Positions 15,777 through 22,788 of a stretch of DNA of 31,468 nucleotides are shown here, piece by piece. Both the position numbers and the translations under genes were made by a program. Source of the DNA: Desulfatibacillaceae bacterium (GTDB taxonomy: Bacteria; Desulfobacterota; Desulfobacteria; Desulfobacterales; Desulfatibacillaceae); the NCBI GenBank assembly GCA_030018745.1, contig JASEHB010000001.1:1-31468 (forward strand). The letters are read 5' to 3'. Position 1 is the stretch's first letter; each line of letters begins with the position of its first letter. The notes below the pieces were generated by a model. The model saw only the letters and a list, made by a program, of their open reading frames with translations, made no database searches and had not been told where the DNA came from.

Positions 15777-16769
15777 TCAGCAGGCATCAGCTTGGTTTTG
15801 CGCGGCGAGCCGTTTGTGGATTGCAGCCACCCTGGCCTTTAAATTGAGAAGATAGGCAGGTTCAGGCTGCTTGGGGTCGGGCTTGGGGTCGTACTCTGTG
15901 GCCCGGACAAGGGCCATGACCCTGTCCATATCCCCGTGCTCCTCATTTAACAGGCGCTCCACCTCATCCTTGAAAGCAGCGCACTGGCTCATGGCCTGTT
16001 TTATGTATCCGGCTGCATCCGGCCCGGCTATCACCCCCCCGTGGCCCACACAAATCAGGTCCAGGTCAAGCATCGCAAGCTTTTCAAGGGAAGCCCGGTA
16101 CATATCATAATCCACAAGAAAATCCGCGTAAATATAGCCCGTGACATCAGGTATGCCCGCAGCCTCGGAGCTTATAAGCGCCTTGATCTGGGGCAGATGG
16201 AAACTTATGCAGTCCCTTGTGTGGCCGGGGGTTTCAATAACCCTCACAGAAAGGCGGCTGGAAATTTCAAACTCAAAACCCTGGCGCAGAATCCTGTCCA
16301 CCCGGTATGGGGCAAAGTCAATGTCCTGGGCGTCAAGGCCCCATATCTGCTTCATCATGACATAGGCCACCCGGCTCAACTGGCTTATAACCTCAACCGC
16401 GCCGGGCCTTTCCATCACCCTGGCAGCACCGGGTGCGGCCCCCACTGCCAGGCCCTCAATGTGCTGCTGGAGATAGCCCGCTGCCCCGCAGTGGTCGTAG
16501 TGTGAATGGGTGAGCCAAAGCTCTTTTAAGGGCCGGTTACCCAGAACGCCCGAAATGGCATCCGCATAAAAAGGCCCCAGGCAGGCAAAACCCGCGTCAA
16601 AAGCCACCGGGTTGTCCCCGTCCGCCAGAAAAAGCGGTATCTCCGGGTTAAGAAGCAGGTAAAAATCTTCTGCAATTTTTCCGGTTTTCTTTTGCAGCTT
16701 CAAAATAGGGCATCCCTTTGCAGCAGTCTTGAAAACAGGCCAAAGGCCCGAAAGGCTCAAGCCCTTCAT
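15777..16769 (-). CDS. MBL-fold metallo-hydrolase
   Basis: This protein of about 330 residues has the metallo-beta-lactamase fold: metal motif THSHYDHCG, the next metal His in VIETPGHTRD, then SSEAAG, and CVGHGG near the end of the fold. The family includes glyoxalase II-like hydrolases and lactonases, and the substrate is unknown. The start is uncertain. ATG 16769 has no clear ribosome site. A TTG at 16703, with AAAGGG nine bases in front, would give a 308-residue protein beginning LKLQKKTGKIAEDFYLLL, which is how the fold usually begins. It stops 54 bp before the pyrD start, so an operon MBL-pyrD-methyltransferase is likely. Confidence 0.8.
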   Translation of the reverse strand: MKGLSLSGLWPVFKTAAKGCPILKLQKKTGKIAEDFYLLLNPEIPLFLADGDNPVAFDAGFACLGPFYADAISGVLGNRPLKELWLTHSHYDHCGAAGYLQQHIEGLAVGAAPGAARVMERPGAVEVISQLSRVAYVMMKQIWGLDAQDIDFAPYRVDRILRQGFEFEISSRLSVRVIETPGHTRDCISFHLPQIKALISSEAAGIPDVTGYIYADFLVDYDMYRASLEKLAMLDLDLICVGHGGVIAGPDAAGYIKQAMSQCAAFKDEVERLLNEEHGDMDRVMALVRATEYDPKPDPKQPEPAYLLNLKARVAAIHKRLAAQNQADAC

Positions 16770-16989
16770 AACCGAGCAGGCCTTCCGGGTCAAGCTGTGC
16801 AAAAGGCGGCAAATTGGAGGCTGTCTTGGAGCAACTATTGGGTTGGAATGCCCGCACCTGATGATAGCAGAAAGGAGTTGCAGACCGACAAATGCGAAAG
16901 ACCATGTCCATTGGCCCTGAAGTGGCCACGCATAGCCTGTATTAATCTTGAATTGGATTATGGCAGGATGGAGGAATTGAACCCCTGGG

Positions 16990-17045
16990 AAAAAAACAGG
17001 CAGACGGCTTCTTCAGAGAAAGAGCCGTCTGAAGAGCCGTCTGCC
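16990..17045 (-). terminator. intrinsic terminator of tRNA-Glu
   Basis: A 17-bp stem with one bulge (16999-17016 with 17029-17045) is followed on the minus strand by TGTTTTTTT. Its loop and arm contain a repeated GACGGCTCTT. It lies 43 bp downstream of the tRNA. Confidence 0.75.
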
Positions 17046-17087
17046 ATATTCCGTGAGCAGAAGAAATTTATAACTGCTTGATATTTT

Positions 17088-17163
17088 TGGTAGTCCCAAC
17101 GGGACTCGAACCCGTGTCTCCGGCGTGAGAGGCCGACATCCTAGACCGCTAGACGATGGGACC
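17088..17163 (-). tRNA. tRNA-Glu (anticodon CTC)
   Basis: The reverse complement folds as a full cloverleaf of 76 nt with encoded CCA end. The acceptor stem GGTCCCA pairs with TGGGACT (a G-U at the first pair). The anticodon loop CTCTCAC gives CTC. The T arm reads ACGGG-TTCGAGT-CCCGT. It has the CGTCTAG D-arm of bacterial tRNA-Glu. It decodes GAG. Confidence 0.95.
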
Positions 17164-17226
17164 ACACAAAAATTGCCGACTGTGTGAAGCCCAAAGCAAG
17201 GGCAAAGACCAGCCGGTGAAAAAGCA

Positions 17227-17255
17227 CCTTATTCAACTTTTCATGGGATTGTCAA
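17227..17255 (-). promoter_or_regulatory. putative promoter for tRNA-Glu
   Basis: TTGACA on the minus strand (17250-17255) is 17 bp before ATAAGG (17227-17232). The -35 is perfect and the -10 is poor. It lies about 64 bp before the tRNA 5' end. Confidence 0.35.
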
Positions 17256-17385
17256 ACAATTTTGTACAATGCCTTCCTTTTTGGCCCGGCGCAAATGCTG
17301 TCTGCACACAGGGCCGAAATTGTCTTCCGCGCAATTGATGCCAAACTGCGGTCATGCCGAAATTTAATCAAAGAAGGGTCCAATT

Positions 17386-17452
17386 CCCCGCGGCTTGCTG
17401 TGTTGAGATTGGCACATCCTTTAGTTTTTATACCCCGCAGTTTGCTGCGGGG
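17386..17452. repeat. pair of palindromic (REP/MITE-like) repeats
   Basis: A perfect 8-bp-arm palindrome, CCCCGCAG-TTTG-CTGCGGGG (17433-17452), is accompanied 46 bp away by a degraded copy (17386-17405, CCCCGCGG-CTTG-CTGTGTTG). The peptide these repeats encode on the minus strand (ESPRSKLRGIKTK) is one I have met in spurious ORFs of dispersed palindromic elements, so this looks like a dispersed extragenic element. Confidence 0.5.
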
Positions 17453-17500
17453 AGATTCATTCCGGCAACAGCCTTCCGCCGCAGGCAAGGCTTTGGGGCG

Positions 17501-18328
17501 CTATTTGCCTGGCTTGTCAGCCTTTCGCTTTTCCATGCGGGCAACTGCCCTGTCTTTGTCAGGAGCCATTGTTCCCTTTTCAAAAAGAACCCCTTTGAGC
17601 CATTCATGGCCTAGGCGCATAAGGGCGACATCATCGGTCTTTATTGCCTCAAGGGTTTTTTCATCTAAAGGGTTTAATGAAAGGAAGCTGCTTTCCAGAA
17701 CAAAGCGCCGGAAGCGGTCCATATCATAGCTTGCCATGTAAAAGAGCTTTTTGGCGTCTGTGGAAAAGCGGATGTTGGGCGGAAAGGAGCGCTTGCGCAC
17801 CATCAGCTCAATCCAGCCCTCATTTGCAATGTCGTGGGTATCAACCCCCTGGTCCTCGCGCCAGGAGGCCACGGTCCATTCCTTTTGGCATTCAAAACCC
17901 TTGCAGTGGGGTTCCCGCACAAAAAAGTAAAACTGCTCCGAAGCATCCCCCTCCTTGGGCCGAAGAGTGGCGTGGCCAACAGGATAGTAGCGGCAGGCAG
18001 AAGGCCTGTCCTCGTAAATGATGCAGCCTTCCCCCTCGCGCACAAAGGGGCATGACTGCTCCTTGTCATCCAGCAGTCTTAAGGATGGAACAGGAAGATC
18101 CGTTTTCTCCAGAAGCTGAATCTCGGTGTAAATGGCAAGAAACTGCTCGGAATCAAGCCCAAGGCGCTGTTTCATGCGAATCACATCATAGGGGGTGAGC
18201 ACTATGTTTATTCCCCGGCAGCAGCGGGTGAAGCATTCCAGGCCCTTGTGGCAGGAAAACTGGAAACGGCTTTCCAGGGTGAGCTGCTGTGGCTCTATGT
18301 GGGGCATATTGTTGGCTGATTTTTCCAT
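17501..18328 (-). CDS. YkgJ-family cysteine-cluster protein
   Basis: This 275-residue protein has the metal-binding Cys cluster of the YkgJ/CxxCxxCC family. It reads FSCHKGLECFTRCCRGINIVLTPYDVIRMKQRLGL near residues 25-60, then CPFVREGEGCIIYEDRPSACRYYPVG around residues 92-118, and another Cys in PHCKGFECQ. The cluster is thought to bind zinc or Fe-S, and no enzymatic role is established. The rest, to residue 275, is alpha-helical and unrecognised. ATG 18326-18328 is well supported by AAGGAG. It stands alone, upstream of repeats and the tRNA. Confidence 0.85.
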   Translation of the reverse strand: MEKSANNMPHIEPQQLTLESRFQFSCHKGLECFTRCCRGINIVLTPYDVIRMKQRLGLDSEQFLAIYTEIQLLEKTDLPVPSLRLLDDKEQSCPFVREGEGCIIYEDRPSACRYYPVGHATLRPKEGDASEQFYFFVREPHCKGFECQKEWTVASWREDQGVDTHDIANEGWIELMVRKRSFPPNIRFSTDAKKLFYMASYDMDRFRRFVLESSFLSLNPLDEKTLEAIKTDDVALMRLGHEWLKGVLFEKGTMAPDKDRAVARMEKRKADKPGK

Positions 18329-18407
18329 GAAGACTCCTTGAAAAGGCCCAAAAAGGGCCGTTGGTGCAAAAGGTGGCCATCAATTGGCACGGGCGCGGCA
18401 ACCCTTC

Positions 18408-18436
18408 TTGCCCTTAAAGGCCATTGAGCTTATATT
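18408..18436 (+). promoter_or_regulatory. putative sigma-70 promoter for PPOX-like gene
   Basis: TTGCCC (18408-18413) is 17 bp from TATATT (18431-18436), about 105 bp before the ATG at 18541. Confidence 0.5.
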
Positions 18437-18540
18437 AGTTGCCAAAAGCGGCAGGGCATTGGGCCTGAACGCCTTGAGCGCCCTGCAAGGGCTGCATCCT
18501 GTCCGCTATGGGTCATCCCCCCACAAGCAAGGAGAAAACC

Positions 18541-18927
18541 ATGAGCACCTTGAAGGACTATTTTGAAAAGGTCAAGGGCAAGGGCGTGCTTTGCACTTCA
18601 GGAAAGGGCGGCTCGGTCAATGCCGCTGTTTTTGCAACGCCCCATTTTATGGAGGACGGCTCCCTTGCCTTTATCATGCCAGAGCGCATGACCTATGCAA
18701 ATCTTGTTGAAAACCCCCATGCCCACTACCTTTTTATGGAGCAGGGCGCAGGTTACAGGGGCAAAAGGCTTTATCTTAAAAAAATCGGCCGGGAAACCGA
18801 TACAGAACGCCTCTATTCTCTGCGCCGCCGCCAGCACCCGGACAAGGACAGGCCCAAAACAACCCGCCACCTTGTATTTTTTTCCCTGGAAAAGGAGCTG
18901 CCTTTAATCGGAACCGGGGATGAGTGA
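18541..18927 (+). CDS. pyridoxamine 5'-phosphate oxidase-like flavin-binding protein
   Basis: This 128-residue protein has the split-barrel pattern of the PPOX/FMN-binding family. GVLCTSGKGGSVNAAVFATPHFMEDGSLAFIMPERMTYANLVENPHAHYLFMEQG includes the strand pair, the turn before FIMPERMTYANL, and the usual NPHAHYLF helix start. It probably binds FMN or a related cofactor, with unknown substrate. ATG 18541 follows AAGGAG. A longer in-frame start at 18508 lacks a site. It is a single gene, convergent with the Hsp20 operon, and shares a bidirectional terminator with it. Confidence 0.8.
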   Translation: MSTLKDYFEKVKGKGVLCTSGKGGSVNAAVFATPHFMEDGSLAFIMPERMTYANLVENPHAHYLFMEQGAGYRGKRLYLKKIGRETDTERLYSLRRRQHPDKDRPKTTRHLVFFSLEKELPLIGTGDE

Positions 18928-18988
18928 CCGCTTGATGTTAAAATAAGAATGGTATTTGCCTTTTCAACAGGCAGCCAAAAAACAAAAA

Positions 18989-19033
18989 GCAGGGGGAGCG
19001 GCCTGTTAAAAGCCTTCCCCCCTGCCGGTTTTT
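18989..19033. terminator. bidirectional intrinsic terminator
   Basis: An 8-bp GC-rich stem (18989-18996 with 19018-19025) and inner pairs have T-runs on both sides: TTTTTT on the plus strand (about 19028-19033) and TTTTTGTTTTTT on the minus. It separates the PPOX-like gene and the Hsp20 operon. Confidence 0.7.
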
Positions 19034-19043
19034 TCCGCAAAGA

Positions 19044-19451
19044 TTAAGCGGCCGTTACGGAAATTTTCCTTGGCTGGGCCTTGGCCACCTTGGGAAGAAC
19101 AAGGCGCATGACCCCGTTTGACATGGAAGCCTCGATTTTGGCCTGGTCAATGGAATCGGCCAGGGTGAACTGACGGAAATACTTGCCTGTCTCAAACTCG
19201 CTGACAACAGCCATCTCATTGTCAGCTTCCGCATCACCTGTAAGGCCTTCAAGGGTAAGGATGTTGTCGGCAAGGCCTATGTTAAGGTCCTTGGCTGCAA
19301 CACCGGGCATATCCGCCAGGATGACTATCTCGTTTTCCTTTTCAAGAATGTCCACTTCAGGGGTGAAGGTCCGGCCTGGACGGGTGGTTTCCGCTCCGGT
19401 AACCTCCTGCTTTTCCCTGGCAACCATGCTCTGTTTCTCCTTTTTGTCCAT
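19044..19451 (-). CDS. small heat-shock protein, Hsp20 family (second gene of operon)
   Basis: This 135-residue protein is a chaperone of the alpha-crystallin fold that holds unfolding proteins. It has a short polar N-terminus (MDKKEKQSMVAREKQEVTGAE), an alpha-crystallin domain from about residue 30 (FTPEVDILEKENEIVILADMPGVAAKDLNIGLADNILTLEG) and the A-x-x-x-N-G-V-M/L signature (ASMSNGVMRLVLPK) before a C-terminal tail with basic RKISV. ATG 19449-19451 follows AAAGGAGG. It is 50 bp behind a second Hsp20 gene, and both likely share the upstream promoter. Confidence 0.9.
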   Translation of the reverse strand: MDKKEKQSMVAREKQEVTGAETTRPGRTFTPEVDILEKENEIVILADMPGVAAKDLNIGLADNILTLEGLTGDAEADNEMAVVSEFETGKYFRQFTLADSIDQAKIEASMSNGVMRLVLPKVAKAQPRKISVTAA

Positions 19452-19501
19452 AGCGCACCTCCTTTTGAACTTTCTGCAATTTCAAGCCGTTTTCTTGGCT
19501 G

Positions 19502-19957
19502 TTAGGCTGTCTTCACCTTAATCTGCCTGGGCTTGGCTGCCTCGGACTTGGGCAGGGTAACCGTGAGCACGCCGTTGACGCTCCTGGCGGATACCTTTTC
19601 CGTGTCCACATCGCCGGGCAGGGTTATCATGCGGGAGAAAGCCCCTGCCTTGCGCTCCCGGCGGTGATAGCTTGCGCCCTCCTCATCGGGTATTGCCCTC
19701 TGTCCGGAAATGGAGAGGGTGTTGCCGGTGATGGAGATGTCAATCTGATCTGCGCCAAGCCCCGGAAGCTCTGCACGCACAAAAAAGGCGTCCGGAGATT
19801 CGGTGACATTGGCAAGGGGAAAAACCCCTGAAACCGGAGCCCAGCCAAAAAGCTGCCCGCGCTCGCCCATCAGCCCGTCAAGCTGGCGGCTCAAGCGCTC
19901 AAGCTGCGAAAGTGGGTTGCCTGTCCCTGACCACGGGAAAAAGGTTCTTGTAATCAT
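19502..19957 (-). CDS. small heat-shock protein, Hsp20 family (first gene of operon)
   Basis: This 151-residue protein of the IbpA/Hsp20 class begins MITRTFFPWSGTGNPLSQLERLSRQLDGLM, the usual N-terminal helix. The alpha-crystallin core is VTESPDAFFVRAELPGLGADQIDISITGNTLSISG, and the signature ARSVNGVLTVTLPKSEAAKPRQIKVKTA holds the NGVL box and a C-terminal IKV tail. It is clearly distinct from its downstream neighbour, as expected of a class A/B pair. ATG 19955-19957 follows AAGGAGG. Its promoter and operator-like palindrome lie at 20042-20125. Confidence 0.92.
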   Translation of the reverse strand: MITRTFFPWSGTGNPLSQLERLSRQLDGLMGERGQLFGWAPVSGVFPLANVTESPDAFFVRAELPGLGADQIDISITGNTLSISGQRAIPDEEGASYHRRERKAGAFSRMITLPGDVDTEKVSARSVNGVLTVTLPKSEAAKPRQIKVKTA

Positions 19958-20041
19958 TTTGCTTTCCTCCTTGTTTCCGTTTTTGTCTCACTGCCTGCAA
20001 AACAGGCGCTTGTTTTGACTTACAGATAAACTCTCGCCGTT

Positions 20042-20078
20042 CTTCCTGTTATCCATTTATTTAATGGATAACAGGAAG
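20042..20078. promoter_or_regulatory. perfect 15-bp-arm palindrome, operator-like
   Basis: Arms at 20042-20056 and 20064-20078 (CTTCCTGTTATCCAT) surround a 7-nt AT-rich spacer. It lies about 13-50 nt downstream of the inferred Hsp20 transcription start and 85 bp before the ATG. It is not CIRCE (TTAGCACTC) and has no adjacent T-run. A second small inverted repeat, TTGCT-TTTG-AGCAA, lies at the start site (20084-20097). Confidence 0.65.
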
Positions 20079-20097
20079 TTATCTTGCTTTTGAGCAA

Positions 20098-20125
20098 AAT
20101 TTAATACCCCTTTTCGCCTTGTCAA
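20098..20125 (-). promoter_or_regulatory. putative sigma-70 promoter for the Hsp20 operon
   Basis: On the minus strand TTGACA (20120-20125) is 16 bp from TAAATT (20098-20103), giving a leader of about 130 nt to the first Hsp20 gene. Confidence 0.55.
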
Positions 20126-20213
20126 GGGCTTGCGAACCCCGGAAAAGGGCCTGCTTTAGCTTCTGCAAAAAGGTTCTTGAGGTATTTTGCACCGGCACGG
20201 GCAAGAAAAGAGG

Positions 20214-20242
20214 TTGACGAAAAGTGGTTTATGGACAATAAA
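20214..20242 (+). promoter_or_regulatory. possible folD promoter
   Basis: TTGACG (20214-20219) is 17 bp from AATAAA (20237-20242), about 140 bp before the folD ATG. The -10 match is modest. Confidence 0.3.
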
Positions 20243-20382
20243 TTATGGTTCTTTTACTGTGCAAAGTTTTGGGCTGCTGTTTGCCTGCAAGCTCTGCACA
20301 TTAAAAGCAGGGCTGATAAACAAAAAAACCATCGGCGCGCCATGCGCCTTTATTGCAAACATTAAAAAAGGAGAATTCAATC

Positions 20383-21291
20383 ATGTCAGCAAAACTTATT
20401 CTGGGAACGGAAATCCGCGAGCAGATTCTTGAGGAAATCACCCAGGAAGTGGCCCAAATCAAGGAAAAACACGGCAAGGTTCCCGGTCTTGTGACAATCC
20501 TGGTGGGTGCAAATCCGGCATCCATGAGCTATGTGACCTTGAAGATTCAGACTGCTCACAGGGTGGGCTTCCACGAGGTTCAGGACAGCCAGCCCGACAC
20601 CATCAGCGAAGCGGATCTTCTGGCGCTCATAGACAAATACAACAAGGACGAAAACATCAACGGCATTCTTGTTCAGCTTCCCCTGCCCAAGCACATTGAC
20701 GAGAAGAAGGTGCTCAATGCCATTGACCCGGACAAGGATGTGGACGGCTTTCACCCTGTCAATGTGGGCCGCCTGATGATTGGCGGAAACGAAGTGAAGT
20801 TTGCCCCCTGCACGCCGGCTGGCATTCAGGAGATGATTGTGCGGGCAGGCGTGGAAACCAAAGGCGCGGAAGTTGTGGTTGTGGGCCGCAGCAACATTGT
20901 GGGCAAGCCCATTGCAATAATGATGGTGCAAAAAGGCCGCGGCGCCAACTCCACGGTTACGGTTGTTCATACCGGCACAAAGGACCTGGCCTCCCACTGC
21001 AAGCGGGCCGATATCCTCATTGTGGCGGCAGGCGTGCCGGAGCTGGTGAAGCCCGAATGGATCAAGCCCGGCGCCTGCGTCATTGATGTTGGCGTAAACC
21101 GCGTTGGCGAAAAGGTCTCCGAGAAGACCGGCAAGAAGGTGGCCATCCTGCGCGGAGATGTTGACTTTGAGAAGGCCAAGGAAATCGCCGGCTACATCAC
21201 CCCTGTTCCCGGCGGTGTCGGCCCCATGACCATCACCATGCTCATGCTCAACACCTTGAGGTCCTTGAAGTACAAGCTGGGCCTCATGTAG
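20383..21291 (+). CDS. folD: bifunctional methylenetetrahydrofolate dehydrogenase/cyclohydrolase FolD
   Basis: This 302-residue enzyme interconverts methylene-, methenyl- and formyl-tetrahydrofolate. The catalytic Lys lies in SYVTLKIQTA, the folate site in GILVQLPLP and VDGFHPVNVG. The cofactor segment is VVVGRSNIVGKPIA, with PCTPAG before it. The C-terminal signature is PGGVGPMTITML. In sulfate reducers and acetogens FolD also serves C1 carbon flow, though no other such gene is near. ATG 20383 has AAAGGAG ten bases in front. The upstream in-frame ATG at 20353 lacks a site. Confidence 0.95.
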   Translation: MSAKLILGTEIREQILEEITQEVAQIKEKHGKVPGLVTILVGANPASMSYVTLKIQTAHRVGFHEVQDSQPDTISEADLLALIDKYNKDENINGILVQLPLPKHIDEKKVLNAIDPDKDVDGFHPVNVGRLMIGGNEVKFAPCTPAGIQEMIVRAGVETKGAEVVVVGRSNIVGKPIAIMMVQKGRGANSTVTVVHTGTKDLASHCKRADILIVAAGVPELVKPEWIKPGACVIDVGVNRVGEKVSEKTGKKVAILRGDVDFEKAKEIAGYITPVPGGVGPMTITMLMLNTLRSLKYKLGLM

Positions 21292-21342
21292 GAGCAAGCC
21301 TGGCCGGTTTGCAACAAAGAGCCGGGCTTTGTAACGGTAAAA

Positions 21343-21405
21343 TGCGGGGAAAGCCTTAAAGGAACAAAAGGTTTTCCCCGCAATGCTTCATGGCGGCAGG
21401 CCGCC
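21343..21405. other. paired hairpins in the folD-hisI gap
   Basis: A 13-bp stem (21343-21355 with 21370-21382, one G-U) with a 14-nt loop is followed by a 5-bp GGCGG/CCGCC hairpin (21392-21405). No T-run follows either, so they are not plain terminators. They could shape an mRNA leader before hisI. Confidence 0.4.
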
Positions 21406-21489
21406 GTATAAAGAGGCTGTTTGGTGAAAGGCTGCCGGGTTGCCTTATGGGTATGGACCCTTGCCGCCAACCAGCCAGAGGCTTAAAAA

Positions 21490-21867
21490 ATGATAGAGCT
21501 TGATTTTGAAAAGCAAAATGGCCTTTTGCCAGCCATTGTTCAGGATGCAGACACTGGCGAGGTGCTGATGCTGGCCTACATGAACCGCCAGGCATTTGAA
21601 CACACCTGCAAAACCGGCCTTGCAACCTATTGGAGCCGCTCAAGAAACGAGCTGTGGATAAAGGGCAAAACTTCGGGCAATGTGCAGAAGGTCCGCCAGA
21701 TTCGCATTGACTGCGACAAGGACACTCTTTTGCTCAAGGTTACCCAGGTGGGGGATGCTGCCTGCCACACGGGCCACAGAAGCTGCTTTCACCTTGTTGT
21801 TGAGGGCAGCGAACTGGTTGTGTGCGGCAAACCCCTGTTTGATCCGGAAAAGGTCTATAAAAAATGA
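21490..21867 (+). CDS. hisI: phosphoribosyl-AMP cyclohydrolase
   Basis: This 125-residue enzyme opens the purine ring in step three of histidine synthesis. The magnesium/zinc site is DCDKDTLL plus CHTGHRSCF, and the substrate segment is YWSRSRNELWIKGKTSGN, all as in monofunctional HisI. No HisE domain follows, so the pyrophosphohydrolase must be elsewhere. It overlaps hisG by four bases (ATGA), which suggests translational coupling. Confidence 0.95.
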   Translation: MIELDFEKQNGLLPAIVQDADTGEVLMLAYMNRQAFEHTCKTGLATYWSRSRNELWIKGKTSGNVQKVRQIRIDCDKDTLLLKVTQVGDAACHTGHRSCFHLVVEGSELVVCGKPLFDPEKVYKK

Positions 21868-22763
21868 ATGAAAAGCTTAAACTGGGCATTCCCAAGGGAA
21901 GCCTTCAGGATGCAACCATCGCCCTTTTCAAGCGCAGCGGCTGGCGCATTTCCGTTGCCAACCGCAGCTATTTTCCTGAAATTGACGACCCTGACATAGA
22001 TTGCGCCATCTGCCGCGCCCAGGAGATGAGCAACTATGTGGCGGACGGAACCCTGGATGCGGGCCTCACAGGCAAGGACTGGATTGCGGAAAACAATTCG
22101 GTTGTCCATGTGGTCTGCGACTTGGTTTACTCCAAGGTAAGCTCGCGGCCCGCCCGCTGGGTTCTCGCCGTGGCGCATGACAGCCCGGTGAAAAAAATTG
22201 AGGACCTTGCAGGCAAGAAAATCGCCACGGAGCTTGTCAACTTCACAAGGCGCTACTTTGAGGAAAGAAACATTCCTGTGACTGTAGAGTTCTCCTGGGG
22301 CGCAACAGAGGCCAAGGTGGTCTCCGGCCTGGCGGACGCCATTGTGGAGGTCACGGAAACCGAAAGCACCATCCGTGCCCACAGCCTGCGCATTCTTGAA
22401 GTGATGATGGTCACCAACACCCAGCTCATAGCCAACAAGAAGGCCTGGGAAAATCCAATAAAGCGCGCCAAGCTCCAGCAGCTTGCCCTGCTTCTTAAAG
22501 GCGCACTGGATGCGGAAAAGCGCGTGGGACTCAAGATGAATGTGCCAAAGGACAGGCTTGAATCCGTCATGGAGGTTCTGCCCAGCCTGGATGCGCCCAC
22601 AGTGGCCTCCCTGTACAAGTCTGATATGCTCTCTGTTGAAACGGTTGTCAGCGTTTCGGCAGTACGGGATCTCCTCCCAAAGCTTCTGGAAAGGGGCGCA
22701 AGGGGCATAATCGAGTTTTCCTTAAACAAGCTTATCGGCCCGGACAACGGGGCCGGGTTCTAG
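21864..22763 (+). CDS. hisG: ATP phosphoribosyltransferase, long form
   Basis: This 299-residue enzyme commits to histidine synthesis by joining PRPP to ATP. Family features are the start LKLGIPKGSLQDATIALF, the strand DAGLTGKDWI and the segment EVTETESTIRAHSLRI near the PRPP site. The last 80 residues (LKMNVPKDRLESVMEVLPSLDAPTVASLY to EFSLNKLI) form the C-terminal PII-like regulatory domain of the long form. The enzyme is thus probably feedback-inhibited by histidine and needs no HisZ. Confidence 0.95.
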   Translation: MNEKLKLGIPKGSLQDATIALFKRSGWRISVANRSYFPEIDDPDIDCAICRAQEMSNYVADGTLDAGLTGKDWIAENNSVVHVVCDLVYSKVSSRPARWVLAVAHDSPVKKIEDLAGKKIATELVNFTRRYFEERNIPVTVEFSWGATEAKVVSGLADAIVEVTETESTIRAHSLRILEVMMVTNTQLIANKKAWENPIKRAKLQQLALLLKGALDAEKRVGLKMNVPKDRLESVMEVLPSLDAPTVASLYKSDMLSVETVVSVSAVRDLLPKLLERGARGIIEFSLNKLIGPDNGAGF

Positions 22764-22788
22764 ACATTTAAACAGGTTGGGCAGCTTC

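Larger units (their letters stand above)
17164..17500. other. intergenic region with tRNA promoter and palindromic repeats
   Basis: No protein gene is supported here. The stretch holds a probable tRNA promoter (17227-17255) and two copies of a palindrome (17386-17452). The short open frames crossing the palindromes are not credible. Confidence 0.6.
19958..20382. other. 425-bp divergent regulatory region, Hsp20 operon and folD
   Basis: It contains the Hsp20 promoter (20098-20125), the perfect palindrome (20042-20078) and a possible folD promoter (20214-20242). An open frame at 20177-20365 has no ribosome site or family resemblance and is not accepted as a gene. Confidence 0.6.

Noticed and set aside
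17252..17488. 78-residue minus-strand frame after the YkgJ gene
   Set aside because: It runs through both palindromic repeats and gives the repeat-derived peptide seen in dispersed elements.
18385..18400. Second sigma-54 promoter (TGGCAC with GG-N10-GC)
   Set aside because: The -12 part reads CGGCA, the region is GC-rich, and a better sigma-70 promoter lies directly downstream at 18408-18436.
20042..20078. CIRCE or HAIR heat-shock operator
   Set aside because: The arm CTTCCTGTTATCCAT differs from TTAGCACTC and from CTTGAGT, and the spacer length fits only in part.
20177..20365. 62-residue plus-strand frame before folD
   Set aside because: It has no ribosome site or family resemblance and overlaps the likely folD promoter.
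20386..21297. 303-residue open frame on the minus strand opposite folD
   Set aside because: It lies antisense to the whole of a clear folD gene, has no family resemblance and no ribosome site; it arises from codon bias of the real gene.
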